NCBI RefSeq assembly: GCF_016863315.1
Contig: NZ_BOOQ01000021.1
Location: 109,432-173,431 of the forward strand
From: Planotetraspora silvatica
GTDB taxonomy: Bacteria; Actinomycetota; Actinomycetes; Streptosporangiales; Streptosporangiaceae
Reading direction: 5' to 3'
DNA: 64,000 bases
Positions 34,669 to 44,259 of the stretch are shown in pieces. Positions within the stretch are counted from its first letter, which is position 1; each line of letters starts with the position of its first letter. A program made the translations under genes and the position numbers. The notes beneath the pieces are model-generated. The model worked only from the letters and a program-made list of their open reading frames with translations, searched no databases and was not told the origin of the DNA.

Positions 34669-35837
34669 GGTAGCGAGGCGCGGAGGCGGAACTCGCCGGA
34701 AGTGATCTCATGGTCGAGCCGGCCCCCGGCGAGCCGCACCCGCTCGGTCAGCCCGATCAGGCCGGTTCCGCTGCCCGGAATGGTGGAGACGGCCTCCGGG
34801 TCCTCCGGCAGCGGATTGCGGAGGTCGATCACCAGCCGCGTGCCCGGCCGCCCGTCCAGCGTCACCTCGATGGGCACGCCGGGCGCGTGCTTGCGGGCGT
34901 TGGTCAGCCCTTCCTGGACGACGCGATAGGCCGTGCGGCCGGTCGTGGCCGGCAGTGTGGCCGGGTCCGCCGTCCGGTCGTCCAGCCGCACCCGCATTCC
35001 CGCGTCGAGCGACTCGCCGACCAGCCGGGGCAGGTCGGTCAGCACCGGCTGCGGGCGTCCCTCACCGGCGGTCCCCTCGGGGCCGTCGTCGCGCAGCAGG
35101 CTGATGACGGCACGCAACTCGTCGAGCGCCTGGTGCACCCCCGCCCGCACCACGCCCGCGGCTTGCGACAGCTTCTCCGGAGACGCGTCGGGACGGAACT
35201 CCAGTGCGCCCGCGTAGGTGGCGACCAGGGAGAGACGGTGAGCCAGCACGTCGTGCATCTCGCGGGCGATCTGGGCGCGCTCGGCCACCCTCGCCTCCGC
35301 GACACGGCGGCCCTGCTCCGCCTCCGCGCGGTCGGCGCGCTCACGCAGCGACACGATCAGGCTGTGGCGGGCCTGCCCCAGCGCGCCCCAGCCGACCAGC
35401 GCGGCGTACGCGACGACGGTCATGAACACCCACCAGCCGTACGACAGTCCCCCCGGCGGTCGCGACAGGGCCTGGATCGCGTGCGCCGCGATGCCCGCCG
35501 CCGCCACCGCGCCCGCGACGGGGAAGCGACGCCATCGGGCGACGTACCAGGCGCCCATGGTGGCGGTCGGCGTGACGACCGGGGACAGCGCGACCAGCAC
35601 CGTCAGCGCGAGGGCCCCGGTGACGGGCCGGCGAAGCATCACGGGCACGAGGGCGCAGGCCGCGACGCCGGCCATCAGGTCCACGAGCAGAACCGCCGTG
35701 GTGCCGTGCGCGTCGGTCTGGCCCCAGAACGCGAGCGCGGTCATCGCGGTCATCCCGAGCGTCACCGCGACCGTGACGACCCGTCCGGGGACGCCCGCGC
35801 GGGGGCTCATCATCTCGGCCGGCGCACACTCATTCAC
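34656..35837 (-). CDS. NarL-type sensor histidine kinase
   Basis: 393 residues from a GTG at 35837; ATGs nearby at 35813 and 35810 are alternatives. Four or five membrane helices in the first 155 residues, then a HisKA_3 dimerisation domain with His195 (REMHDVLAHRLSLV) and an HATPase domain (VVQEGLTNARKHAPG, GSGTGLIGLTERV). The absence of an outer sensing domain suggests an intramembrane-sensing type, as often found next to membrane stress targets. It pairs with the response regulator downstream. The target genes are not known. Confidence 0.94.
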   Translation of the reverse strand: MNECAPAEMMSPRAGVPGRVVTVAVTLGMTAMTALAFWGQTDAHGTTAVLLVDLMAGVAACALVPVMLRRPVTGALALTVLVALSPVVTPTATMGAWYVARWRRFPVAGAVAAAGIAAHAIQALSRPPGGLSYGWWVFMTVVAYAALVGWGALGQARHSLIVSLRERADRAEAEQGRRVAEARVAERAQIAREMHDVLAHRLSLVATYAGALEFRPDASPEKLSQAAGVVRAGVHQALDELRAVISLLRDDGPEGTAGEGRPQPVLTDLPRLVGESLDAGMRVRLDDRTADPATLPATTGRTAYRVVQEGLTNARKHAPGVPIEVTLDGRPGTRLVIDLRNPLPEDPEAVSTIPGSGTGLIGLTERVRLAGGRLDHEITSGEFRLRASLPWPA

Positions 35838-36023
35838 ACGCTCACAGTAGATCGGAGCCCCGGATCCCCGACACCGACCAAAGTCGATGCTCCGCCCGAC
35901 CTGAGTCGTACCGTCCGCGGCCTCGCGGCCGATGCGCCCGCCGTCGCACGCGGGTCATTCTGCACTGGACGCCGAGAGACAAACCCCGGCGGCACAGCGT
36001 TTCACCCCCCGAAGGGAACGAAA

Positions 36024-36455
36024 ATGTCCGCTCGCCCCGAGCTCGCACCCACCTCCACCACGCCGGCGGCCGGCCGGCCCACCCGCGTCCGCCGGCTCGT
36101 CGTCGTGGCCGGCGCCTCGGTCGCCGCCCTGGCGGTCTGGGCGGTCGCCGACCCCCTCGCCGGGATCGACCTGACCGTACGGCTCAGCGGTACCGAGCAG
36201 CACGTCGGCGCGGGCGCCGTCGTCGCCGCGAGCCTCGTCGCCGGGTTCGCGGCCTGGGCGTCGGTCGCACTGATGGAGCGCCTCACGAGAAGGGCCCGCC
36301 GCATCTGGACGGTGATCGCCGTCGTGGTGCTCGCGCTCTCGCTCAGCGGCCCCCTCGGCGCGGTCACCACCGCGGGCACGGTGGCGCTGGCCTGCATGCA
36401 CCTGGTCGTCGCGGCGGTGCTCATCCCGGGCCTGACCGTACGGCGCCGCGGGTGA
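36024..36455 (+). CDS. DUF6069-type membrane protein
   Basis: 143 residues from the ATG at 36024, with GAAGGGA seven bases upstream. Four membrane helices: VRRLVVVAGASVAALAVWAVA, AGAVVAASLVAGFAAWASVALME, IWTVIAVVVLALSLSGPLGAVTTAGTVAL and MHLVVAAVLIPGL. This matches the small DUF6069 family of actinobacteria. No function is known. It is followed by a methyltransferase gene overlapping by four bases and may be regulated by the divergent two-component system. Confidence 0.8.
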   Translation: MSARPELAPTSTTPAAGRPTRVRRLVVVAGASVAALAVWAVADPLAGIDLTVRLSGTEQHVGAGAVVAASLVAGFAAWASVALMERLTRRARRIWTVIAVVVLALSLSGPLGAVTTAGTVALACMHLVVAAVLIPGLTVRRRG

Positions 36456-37087
36456 ACCCCGGACGCACTGCCGGGCCGGACACGGATCACGGCCCGGCGG
36501 GTGTGGATGAGGCGATCGGCGACATGGCCGCCTACACCAGGCGCAAGCACCGCCTCCTCGGCTCTCTGACCGGCACGGTTCTCGAAGTCGGAGCCGGCCG
36601 GGGAGCCAACTTCGGCCTCCTCCCCGCAGGCGTCACCTGGGTCGGCCTCGAACCGGACCTGCTCCTGCACGGCCGGCTGGCGCGGGCCGCCGCCGCCCAC
36701 GGCCGCCGGCCGACGATCCTCGACGCCCCGGCTGAGGAGATCCCGCTGCCCGACCGGAGCGTGGACGCCGTCCTGTCGACCGTCGTCCTGTGCTCGGTGT
36801 CCGAACCCGGCCGCGTACTCGCCGAGATCCGGCGAGTGCTGCGGCGCCCCGGCCGTTTCCTGTTCTTCGAACACGTCGCGGCGCCGTCCGGCACGTGGGC
36901 GCGGCGGTCACAGAGAATCTGGGCCGGCGTCTCCTGGCTCTGCGGGGACGGTTGCGATCCCGGCCGGGAGACCTGGAAGACCATCCGGCGCGCGGGCTGG
37001 GATGACATCGACCTGCGATGGTTCGCCTCCGGAAGGCGCCTCGCCGTGCACGGGCCGTACATCGCCGGGCAGGCGTTCATCCGCTGA
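36452..37087 (+). CDS. Class I SAM-dependent methyltransferase
   Basis: 211 residues from a GTG overlapping the DUF6069 stop. TGTVLEVGAGRGANFGLLPAG is SAM motif I, followed by GLEPDLL, ILDAPAEEIPLPDRSVDAVLSTVVLCSV and EIRRVLRRPGRFLFFEHV (motifs II and III). It fits the Methyltransf_11/UbiE-like group. The C-terminal region RWAGVSWLCGDGCDPGRETWKTIRRAGW is family-like too. The acceptor is unknown. Confidence 0.92.
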   Translation: MNPGRTAGPDTDHGPAGVDEAIGDMAAYTRRKHRLLGSLTGTVLEVGAGRGANFGLLPAGVTWVGLEPDLLLHGRLARAAAAHGRRPTILDAPAEEIPLPDRSVDAVLSTVVLCSVSEPGRVLAEIRRVLRRPGRFLFFEHVAAPSGTWARRSQRIWAGVSWLCGDGCDPGRETWKTIRRAGWDDIDLRWFASGRRLAVHGPYIAGQAFIR

Positions 37088-37154
37088 CCTCAGTCCCGAA
37101 CCCGTCGCGAAATGTCCCCCCGTCTCGCTACGGTCGCTCCAGCGAGAGGAGATC

Positions 37155-38258
37155 ATGCGCGTGAGCGAGAACGAGACAGATGGCGAGATGTTCCGGAGCA
37201 GGGTGCGCGGCTGCCTGCTCGGCGGTGCGATCGGCGACGCCCTGGGGGCGCCCATCGAGTTCGACTCCCTCGGCGTCATCCGGCGCGTCCATGGCCGGGA
37301 GGGACTGACCGACCTCGTGCACGACTGGCGCGGCAAGGTCGGTCTCGTCACCGACGACACCCAGATGACCCTGTTCACCGTCGAGGGACTGATCCGTGCC
37401 GGTGTGCGCCGGAGGGAGAAGGGCATCGCCGGGGCCGATGTCGACGTCGTCCGCAACGCCTATCTGCGCTGGCTCGACACCCAGGACCACCGCTCGCCGC
37501 CGCCGGTCGACGGCCTCGTCCGCACGGGGTGGCTCCGCGAGCAGGCCTGGCTGTACTCGCGGCGCGCACCCGGCAACGCCTGCCTGTCCGGCCTGCATCA
37601 GAGCCTCGGCCCGCTCGCCGCGCCGGGCATGCCGGGCCCGGTCAACCCCGGCTCCAAGGGCTGCGGCACCGTCATGCGTTCCGCCCCCTTCGGCCTGGCC
37701 GCGTCCGACGCGTCCGGCGCCTTCCGGCTCGCCGCGCAGTGCGCCCAGATCACCCACGGGCATCCGACGGGATACGTCGCGGCCGGGGCCTTCGCGGCGA
37801 TCGTCTTCTTCCTGTCACGTGGCGCCACGGTGAGCCAGGCCGTACGGGAGACCCTCGGACTGCTCGGCGGGCAGCCCGCACACGAGGAGACGACCGCCGC
37901 GGTCGAGGCCGCGGTGGCCCTGGCGGGCGAAGGACGCCCGTCGCCGGAGGCCGTGGAGAGCCTCGGCGGCGCCTGGATCGCAGAGGAGGCGCTCGCGATC
38001 GGCGTCTACTGCGCCCTCGTCAGCGAGGACGACATCGAGCGGGCGCTGCTGCTCGCCGTCAACCATTCCGGTGACAGCGACTCCACCGGCTCTCTCTGCG
38101 GCAACCTCCTGGGCACCCGCCACGGCGAGGCGGCCCTGCCCCGCCCCTGGCTGTCCCGGCTGGAAGGCGGGGACACCGTCACCGAACTCGCCGACGACCT
38201 CACCGACCTGCTCACCGGTTCCGGTGACCCGCGATCGGACAGATATCCCGGCGCCTAG
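37155..38258 (+). CDS. ADP-ribosylglycohydrolase family protein
   Basis: 367 residues; ATG at 37155 with GAGAGGAG upstream. The DraG/ARH fold is shown by RVRGCLLGGAIGDALGAPIEF at the start, TDDTQMTLFT (metal-binding Asp pair), and the late AVNHSGDSDSTGSLCGNLLG (second metal-binding set). Family members remove ADP-ribose from proteins or hydrolyse related N-glycosidic bonds. The target here is unknown. The gene is monocistronic by spacing. Confidence 0.95.
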   Translation: MRVSENETDGEMFRSRVRGCLLGGAIGDALGAPIEFDSLGVIRRVHGREGLTDLVHDWRGKVGLVTDDTQMTLFTVEGLIRAGVRRREKGIAGADVDVVRNAYLRWLDTQDHRSPPPVDGLVRTGWLREQAWLYSRRAPGNACLSGLHQSLGPLAAPGMPGPVNPGSKGCGTVMRSAPFGLAASDASGAFRLAAQCAQITHGHPTGYVAAGAFAAIVFFLSRGATVSQAVRETLGLLGGQPAHEETTAAVEAAVALAGEGRPSPEAVESLGGAWIAEEALAIGVYCALVSEDDIERALLLAVNHSGDSDSTGSLCGNLLGTRHGEAALPRPWLSRLEGGDTVTELADDLTDLLTGSGDPRSDRYPGA

Positions 38259-38315
38259 GTTGGGGGCACGTTCCGTTCTCCCGCCTGTCCTCCCGCGCAC
38301 GACCTCGCGTGGCGG

Positions 38316-39329
38316 TCAGCGGCGCGGATCCACGTGGACCTTCGGGGCGTCGCCCCATTCGGGACGGCGTTCGCCGCCGAGCACCGCGGCGAGGTCCTCC
38401 AGGGCGACGGTCGCGGCGACGAGCGGACGCGGGTCGACGGCGCCGGAGGCGTAGAGGCCGACGGTGCCCTCGAGGCCGCCGGAGGCACTGAGCACGCCGA
38501 CGGCGGTGACGTCCTTGAGGGCGATGGTCCGGGTGTCGACGAGGCTCGGCTCACCGGCGAGGCCGATGTAGACGACGTGCCGTCCCGGCTCGACCAGGTC
38601 GAGCGCGAGCCCGGGCAGCGAGGCGGCGTTCGACGCGTCGATGACGGCGTCGAACCGGAGCGCCGGCAACGTCTCCGTGGTCCACACATGGGCGAAGCCG
38701 AGTCGGCGGGCGAAGTCCAGCGACTGCCGCGTACGGCCCAGCAGGTGGACCTCGGCCCCTTCCGCCGCGGCGATCCGGGCGGCGAGCAGCCCGATCGTGC
38801 CGGGTCCCAGGACGAGCAGCCGCTCTCCCGGCTGGAGGCCCGCTCCCCGCACGGCGCGCAGCGCGTTGCCGCCCGGCTCGACCAGGGCGCCGAGCGCCGG
38901 ATCGAGTGTGTCGGGCAGCGACTGCAGGGCACGCACCGGCACCGGGAGTTGCTCGGCGAGGCCGCCCGGCCGGCCGTTGCGGATGCCGATCTCGTAGCGG
39001 TCGGCGCACAGATGCTGTCGACCGGCGCGGCATCGGTGGCAGTGCCCGCAGCCGAGCATGGTGTCGCCGGTGACCCGCCGGCCGATCCAGGAGTGGTCGG
39101 CCGCGTCGCCGACGGCGGAGACGACGCCGGCCCACTCGTGGCCGATCCGGATCGGGTAACGCGCCTCCCCGGTGTGCAGGTAGGCCATCTCGCCGGAGAA
39201 GAACTCGGCGTCGGTTCCGCAGACACCGGCACGCTCGACGTCGACGATCACCTCGTCGGGAAGGGGCTCCGGCCGTGGGACGTCCCGGACCTCGGCACGT
39301 CCGGGCCCGGTGATGACGAACGCGCGCAT
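38316..39329 (-). CDS. Zinc-binding medium-chain alcohol dehydrogenase
   Basis: 337 residues from the ATG at 39329; a GTG at 39338 would add three. Catalytic zinc ligands are in AGVCGTD and IGHEWAGVV, the structural zinc Cys cluster is CGHCHRCRAGRQHLC, and LVLGPGTIGLLAARIAAAEGAEVHLLGR is the NAD(P) Rossmann motif. It resembles the threonine/sorbitol-dehydrogenase-like MDR branch. The substrate is unknown. A WYL regulator lies upstream on the same strand. Confidence 0.93.
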   Translation of the reverse strand: MRAFVITGPGRAEVRDVPRPEPLPDEVIVDVERAGVCGTDAEFFSGEMAYLHTGEARYPIRIGHEWAGVVSAVGDAADHSWIGRRVTGDTMLGCGHCHRCRAGRQHLCADRYEIGIRNGRPGGLAEQLPVPVRALQSLPDTLDPALGALVEPGGNALRAVRGAGLQPGERLLVLGPGTIGLLAARIAAAEGAEVHLLGRTRQSLDFARRLGFAHVWTTETLPALRFDAVIDASNAASLPGLALDLVEPGRHVVYIGLAGEPSLVDTRTIALKDVTAVGVLSASGGLEGTVGLYASGAVDPRPLVAATVALEDLAAVLGGERRPEWGDAPKVHVDPRR

Positions 39330-39497
39330 GGTCGTCACGGTGCGGGAACCCGCCGTGTGCGCCTGCCGATTGCCGACCGTGGCCGGGGCGGCCTGTGCAC
39401 GTCTTCGGGCTCCACAGGGCGGTATCGTACCGGCGTTCCGCTTATCAGAGCATTGTTCCGATAAGTCCCGGCGGCGGGACGTGTGGGCCGCGGCCCG

Positions 39498-40508
39498 TCA
39501 GAGCGCACCGGGCCCGCTCCGCCCGGCGTGATCCCCGGGCGGCTCCGGGCCGGCTCCCGCCGCACGGACAGCGCGGGCACCCAGCTCACGCAGGTAGGCC
39601 ACCAGTTCAGGCGGGTCGTGCACTTCCAACTCGCACCCGAGCATGAGCAACCGCGCGGCCAGCCACTCCAGGGTGTCGGCCCGCCCGCGCAGACGGCAGC
39701 TGTGCTCGTCGATCGGCTCGACGTCGCCAGAAGCGGCGCCGAGGGCCGCCACCACCTGGCGGGCGGGCAGATGCACGGTCGCCGCCACCTCGTAGGAAGG
39801 CGCGAGTGAATACATCCTGTTCCTGACGAATGCCACCGCGTCCTTCTCCGGCGGTTCACGCGGCGGGACGCGCACGCCGGTCGGAAAGGGGTCGCCGATT
39901 CGGTCGACCCGGAAGATCCGCCAGTCGTCCCGATCGAGGTCGTAGGCCAGCAGGTACCAGCGGCGCCCGGCCGCGACCACGCGATACGGCTCGACCAGGC
40001 GCCTGCTCTCGCTCCCGTCAGCCGCCTCGTAGGCGAAGCGCAGCCGTTCCCGATTGACCGCGGCGGCACCGAGGACCGCCAGGTGCCGGGGGTCGAAACG
40101 CGGCCCGCCCGCCGACGGCATCGGGACGGTCGCCGCGCCGAGAGCTCCCACCCGGGCCCGCAACCGAGACGGCAGCACCTGCTCGAGCTTGGCCAGCGCC
40201 CGCACCGACGACTCCTCGATGCCGTCCACCGGATGCCACGCCGCGGTGCGCAGGCCCACCGCGATCGCCACCGCCTCCTCGTCGTCCAGCAGCACCGGGG
40301 GCATGGCCGTACCCGCGGCGAGCCGGTAGCCGCCGGCCGCGCCCATCGTCGCCCGCACCGGATAGCCCAGCTCACGCAGCCGGTCGATGTCACGCCGGAT
40401 GGTGCGGGGGCTGACCTGGAGGCGCTCGGCCAGCTCGGTGCCGGGCCACTCCCGGGTGGTCTGCAGGAGGGACAGGAGCGTGAGCAGCCGTGCGGAGGTG
40501 TCGCCCAT
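39498..40508 (-). CDS. YafY-type WYL-domain transcriptional regulator
   Basis: 336 residues. The N-terminal winged helix (TSARLLTLLSLLQTTREWPGTELAERLQVSPRTIRRDIDRLRELGYPV) is of the DeoR/HTH_11 type, and the following WYL domain has WYLLAYDLDRDDWRIFRVDRI, with a C-terminal WCX extension. WYL regulators often sense nucleic-acid or other ligands. It is divergent from an HTH_42 protein 61 bases away, and the shared gap contains a near-palindrome (40516-40539). Confidence 0.93.
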   Translation of the reverse strand: MGDTSARLLTLLSLLQTTREWPGTELAERLQVSPRTIRRDIDRLRELGYPVRATMGAAGGYRLAAGTAMPPVLLDDEEAVAIAVGLRTAAWHPVDGIEESSVRALAKLEQVLPSRLRARVGALGAATVPMPSAGGPRFDPRHLAVLGAAAVNRERLRFAYEAADGSESRRLVEPYRVVAAGRRWYLLAYDLDRDDWRIFRVDRIGDPFPTGVRVPPREPPEKDAVAFVRNRMYSLAPSYEVAATVHLPARQVVAALGAASGDVEPIDEHSCRLRGRADTLEWLAARLLMLGCELEVHDPPELVAYLRELGARAVRAAGAGPEPPGDHAGRSGPGAL

Positions 40509-40515
40509 GGATCCA

Positions 40516-40539
40516 TCCTGCCGACCATATGGGCCAGGA
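40516..40539. promoter_or_regulatory. Possible operator in the WYL/HTH_42 divergent gap
   Basis: TCCTG (40516-40520) and CAGGA (40535-40539) flank CCATATGG (40525-40532), a perfect 8-base palindrome slightly off centre. It lies between divergent starts at 40508 and 40570, where an autoregulatory site of the WYL protein would be expected. Confidence 0.4.
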
Positions 40540-40569
40540 TCTGACCTACATGATGCCTAGGGTCGCCTC

Positions 40570-41733
40570 ATGAGCACCGAGACCGACCCCGTCCGCCTCT
40601 CCTTCCGCGACGTGTGCGCCCGGCGGCTGGAGTGGCATGGGCTGGCCCGCCCGTCGGCCGGATCACGGCCCGCCGACGTCGCCCGCGCCATGGCGGGTGT
40701 GCACGCGCAGGTCATCTCAGGCGCCGAGCTCGGCGTCGGTCTGCGCATCGCGGGCGCGACGCGCACCGACGTCCGGGCCGCCCTGTGGGGCGACCACAGT
40801 CTGATCAAGACGTTCGGCCCGCGCGGCACCGTCCATCTGCTGCCGAGTGACGACCTGCCCCTGTGGGTCGCGGCACTGTCGGCCGTCCCGCCCCCGCGCG
40901 AGGGGTTCCCCGAGGACGTACGGATGACCCCGGAGCAGACCGAGAAGGTCCTCGCGGCCATCGCGGAGGCCTTGCAGGACGGAGAGCTGACGATCGACGA
41001 GCTCAACGACGAGGTGATCCACCGGGCGGGGTCCTGGGCGGGAGACCTGGTCATGCCCGCGTTCCAGGGCAAGTGGGCGCGCTGGCGGCAGGCCGTCCAC
41101 CTCGCAGGGATGCGGGGCGTTCTGTGTTTCGGACCCAACAGGGGCCGCAAGATCACCTACACCCATCCCGGCCGGTGGTCACCGGGGTTCGAACCCGCCG
41201 AGACGCTTCCTGCCCTCGCCCACGTGGTGAAGAGCTATCTGCGGGCGTACGGCCCGGCCACGCCCCAGCGGTTCGCACACTGGCTCAACGCCCCGGCCCG
41301 CTGGGCGGCCGACCTGTTCGCCTCCCTGGCCGGTGACCTCCAGCAGGTCGAGGTCGAAGGAATCGCCGCGTGGGTGGTCGCGGGCGACACCGCGGTGCCC
41401 GCCCCCGTGACGCCGTCGGTGCGGCTGCTCCCCTACTTCGACACCTACGCCTACCGTGTCGGCAACCAGCCGCCGGGGCTGCTCTATCCGGGCCGGGCCC
41501 GCGACCGGGTGCTCCGGGGGAACTTCCAGGCCCTGATCGTCGACGGAGTGGTCGCCGGCCTGTGGCATCAGCGCCGCTCGGGCGGCCGGGTCGACCTGAC
41601 CGTCGAGCCGCTCGTGCGGCTCGACGCCGCGCAGCGCGACGAACTCGGCGTCCAGGCGGAACGAGTCGGCGAGATCCTCGAGGCGAAGCCCCGGCTGACG
41701 ATCGGCACCGTCACCGTCGGCGGTCACGCGTAG
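40570..41733 (+). CDS. Winged-helix DNA-binding protein (HTH_42 type)
   Basis: 387 residues. LSFRDVCARRLEWHGLARP at the start, IKTFGPRGTVHLLPSDDLPLW, and LLPYFDTYAYRVGNQPPGLLYPGRARDRVLRGNFQALIVDGVVAGLWH mark the HTH_42 family, which includes the DNA-interstrand-crosslink glycosylases AlkZ/AlkX. Whether this member is a glycosylase cannot be told. In AlkZ a catalytic QxQ motif is used; here the equivalent early region reads HAQVISGAELG, so no QxQ is visible. It is divergent from a WYL regulator. Confidence 0.85.
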   Translation: MSTETDPVRLSFRDVCARRLEWHGLARPSAGSRPADVARAMAGVHAQVISGAELGVGLRIAGATRTDVRAALWGDHSLIKTFGPRGTVHLLPSDDLPLWVAALSAVPPPREGFPEDVRMTPEQTEKVLAAIAEALQDGELTIDELNDEVIHRAGSWAGDLVMPAFQGKWARWRQAVHLAGMRGVLCFGPNRGRKITYTHPGRWSPGFEPAETLPALAHVVKSYLRAYGPATPQRFAHWLNAPARWAADLFASLAGDLQQVEVEGIAAWVVAGDTAVPAPVTPSVRLLPYFDTYAYRVGNQPPGLLYPGRARDRVLRGNFQALIVDGVVAGLWHQRRSGGRVDLTVEPLVRLDAAQRDELGVQAERVGEILEAKPRLTIGTVTVGGHA

Positions 41734-41804
41734 CCGCCGCAGAGGTGCCGTGATCGGATCACCGGCGAGGGAACCGATCATCGGATTCCCGGGGAACTCC
41801 GCCG

Positions 41805-43268
41805 TCAGGACTCGGCCAGAGGGATCTTGAAGACGAACTTGGCCCCTCCGCCGGGTGACTCGCCCGCCCGCAACGATCCGCCGTGCGCGTGGGCGACGTC
41901 GCGGGCGATGGCCAGGCCGAGGCCGGTGCCCCCATGATCGCGACTGCGCGCGGCGTCCAGCCGAGTGAACCGTTCGAAGACCCGTTCGCGGTCGGTCTCG
42001 GGGATGCCCGGCCCGTCGTCGGACACCACCAGTTCCGCGAAGCCGCCGCACCGTCCCACGTGGACCTCCACGCCGTTCCGCGCGTGCCGCTGGGCGTTGT
42101 CGAGCAGATTCCGCAGCGCCCGGACGACCTGGGCCTGGACCGCGCTGACGTAAACGTCGGGTTCGGCCCACAGCCGCACCTGCGGCCTGCCCGGCCGCTC
42201 GGAGACCTCGCGCTGGGCCAGGTCCGACAGGTTCACATGCGCCCTCTCGCCGTCACCGGTGGCCTCGACCTTGGCCAGCAGCAGCAGATCGGTGATGATC
42301 TGCTCGAGCCGGTCGACGTCGCCCATCGCGTCGTCCAGCAGGGCGGCCAGGTCGGTCTCCCCCGGGTGCATCTGCGCCTCTTCAAGCTCCGCCCGCAATC
42401 CCGCGAGAGGGGTGCGCAGCTCATGCGAGGCGTCGGCGACGAACTGGCGCTGCCTGCTCAGGATCCGGTCGCTGGAGCGCTTGGCGTTCTCGATCCGGCC
42501 CAGCGTGCCGTTCACGGTCCGGGCGAGCCGGGCGATCTCGTCGTCCCCCGAAGGCTCGGGCACCCGTCCGCTCAGGTCGTTGAAATTGATCGCGGCGAGG
42601 TCGGTGCGGATCACCTCCACGGGCTTGAGCGTGCGACCGGTCACCTGCCACGTCGCCCACGCCGCCAGGAGCACCAGCACGGCGTCCTGAATCCCGAACA
42701 ACCGGGCGAAGATCTCCGTCGAGGTCAGCGCGGCGACCGGCCGGCCCGCGTAGACGACCGGCGAGTCCGCCGACGGCAGTACGCGGAGCGCCGACAGGCG
42801 GACGCATCCCACGCGGGCGGAGGCGCAGGTCTGCAGATCGCGTTCCGGATCACTCGCACTCGGCCAGACCGAGCTGAGGGGCGGTAGCCCCCGGGCGTCC
42901 TTGGAGGCGTCGATCACATGGTGGTCTGGCGCGACCACCTGGACCAGGGTCGCTCCCCCCATCCGCGGGAGGATCGGATCGGTCGTGGTTCCCGCCCGGA
43001 CGGCCGCCGCCGTGAGGTCGGCCTGTTGCCTGGCCTCCAGCCAGATGGCGTCGGCGATGGCCTGGCGACCCACCGCTCCCTCGGCGACGGCCGTGGGGAC
43101 GAGGAGGGCCAGGGCCAGCAGCGTGATGAGAGCGGTGATGCGGCCACGGATGGAACGCGGGCGCGCATACGACAACAAGCGCCGGATGCGCGTCGCGCGC
43201 CCGGGCCTGTCGGCCGAAAAGCGTCCCCCTCGCAGATGCCCCATCTCCCCCGATAGAGGGAATTGCAT
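41805..43268 (-). CDS. EnvZ-type sensor histidine kinase, orphan
   Basis: 487 residues from the ATG at 43268; ATG at 43244 has GGGGGAG immediately before it and is an alternative. A membrane helix at about 42-62, a sensor region to about 185, a second helix at about 190-210, HAMP, HisKA with His282 (SHELRTPLAGLRAEL) and HATPase (LRNLLDNAQRHARNG, DDGPGIPE, GGTGLGLAIARDVAHAHGG). No response regulator gene is adjacent; the nearest lies at 34 kb and belongs to a NarL-type pair. Confidence 0.93.
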   Translation of the reverse strand: MQFPLSGEMGHLRGGRFSADRPGRATRIRRLLSYARPRSIRGRITALITLLALALLVPTAVAEGAVGRQAIADAIWLEARQQADLTAAAVRAGTTTDPILPRMGGATLVQVVAPDHHVIDASKDARGLPPLSSVWPSASDPERDLQTCASARVGCVRLSALRVLPSADSPVVYAGRPVAALTSTEIFARLFGIQDAVLVLLAAWATWQVTGRTLKPVEVIRTDLAAINFNDLSGRVPEPSGDDEIARLARTVNGTLGRIENAKRSSDRILSRQRQFVADASHELRTPLAGLRAELEEAQMHPGETDLAALLDDAMGDVDRLEQIITDLLLLAKVEATGDGERAHVNLSDLAQREVSERPGRPQVRLWAEPDVYVSAVQAQVVRALRNLLDNAQRHARNGVEVHVGRCGGFAELVVSDDGPGIPETDRERVFERFTRLDAARSRDHGGTGLGLAIARDVAHAHGGSLRAGESPGGGAKFVFKIPLAES

Positions 43269-43420
43269 ATTGTATGCGCCTTATGGGTGCTACATATCCC
43301 CGCTGGTCGAACCGGCCGTCAGCCTGATGCGGACGAAAGCCGGTGGTGACTCCTCCACGATTCCAGCCCGTGGGGCTCTCGTCGTTACCGCCAGCCACCA
43401 TTCGGCCCTCCCGCTCGCAC

Positions 43421-44239
43421 CTATGCGCGGAGCCCCGCGAACAGGTCGTCCTCCCGATCCGGCGCACTGATGCGGCAGAAGTGACGGACGAAGGACTCTG
43501 AGGAGAAGACGCGCTGCCGGATGTCGTCGGGCAGCCGCAGCAGGAAACTCCCGTCCTCCTGGCTCGCATGGGCCTGAAGGGCCTTGATCTTGTTCTCGGC
43601 GTAGGGCGCGACGTCGACGAAGGTGGTGACGAGCTCGTCCGGCGTGCCGAAGTCGTCGGGCATCTCGTCGTCGCCCATGTCCACGCCCACGGAGCGCATG
43701 TATTCGAACATCTCCCGCATCCTGGCGCGGGGCATCGCCGCGTAGTACAGCTTGTCCGGGATCCCGGTGCTCTCGGTCGCGGCCACGGCGATCCGATGTG
43801 CCTGAATGTGATCGGGGTGACCGTAGCCGCCGTTCTCGTCATAGGTGACGACGACCTGGGGCCGATAACGCTCCATGAGCTCCCCGAGCCTCGCGGCGGC
43901 GATCTCCACCGGGACGTTGCGGAAGGCGTCGGGGTGCTCGTTGGCCTCCCAGCCGTCCATGCCGGAATCCCGGTATCCGAGCAGCTCGACATGGGCGATG
44001 CCAAGGTGCCCGACCGACTCCCGGAGCTCGGCGAGCCGATGCTCGGCCACCGCCTCGGGGTCGTGGCCCTGTTCACCCGGTTTCACTCCGCCGGGTCCGT
44101 CACCCTGCTCCCCGTTGGTGCACGTCACCAGGACCGTGCGGATTCCCTCCCGGGAATAGCGGGCCAGGATCCCGCCCGTGCTGATCACTTCGTCGTCCGG
44201 GTGGGCGTGGACCGCCATCACCGTCAACTCTCGAGCCAT
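43421..44239 (-). CDS. Mca/MshB-like PIG-L deacetylase
   Basis: 272 residues from the ATG at 44239, with GAGGAT nearby. TVMAVHAHPDDEVISTGGILARYSREGIRTVLVTCTNGEQGD gives the zinc-binding HPDD motif, and GYGHPDHIQAHR the third histidine. The length and the motif resemble mycothiol S-conjugate amidase and MshB deacetylase of actinobacteria, but assignment within this family by eye is not safe. It lies 20 bases after the DUF2809 gene and probably forms a two-gene transcript with it. Confidence 0.88.
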   Translation of the reverse strand: MARELTVMAVHAHPDDEVISTGGILARYSREGIRTVLVTCTNGEQGDGPGGVKPGEQGHDPEAVAEHRLAELRESVGHLGIAHVELLGYRDSGMDGWEANEHPDAFRNVPVEIAAARLGELMERYRPQVVVTYDENGGYGHPDHIQAHRIAVAATESTGIPDKLYYAAMPRARMREMFEYMRSVGVDMGDDEMPDDFGTPDELVTTFVDVAPYAENKIKALQAHASQEDGSFLLRLPDDIRQRVFSSESFVRHFCRISAPDREDDLFAGLRA

Positions 44240-44259
44240 TCGATCCTCAGTTCCGTTGG

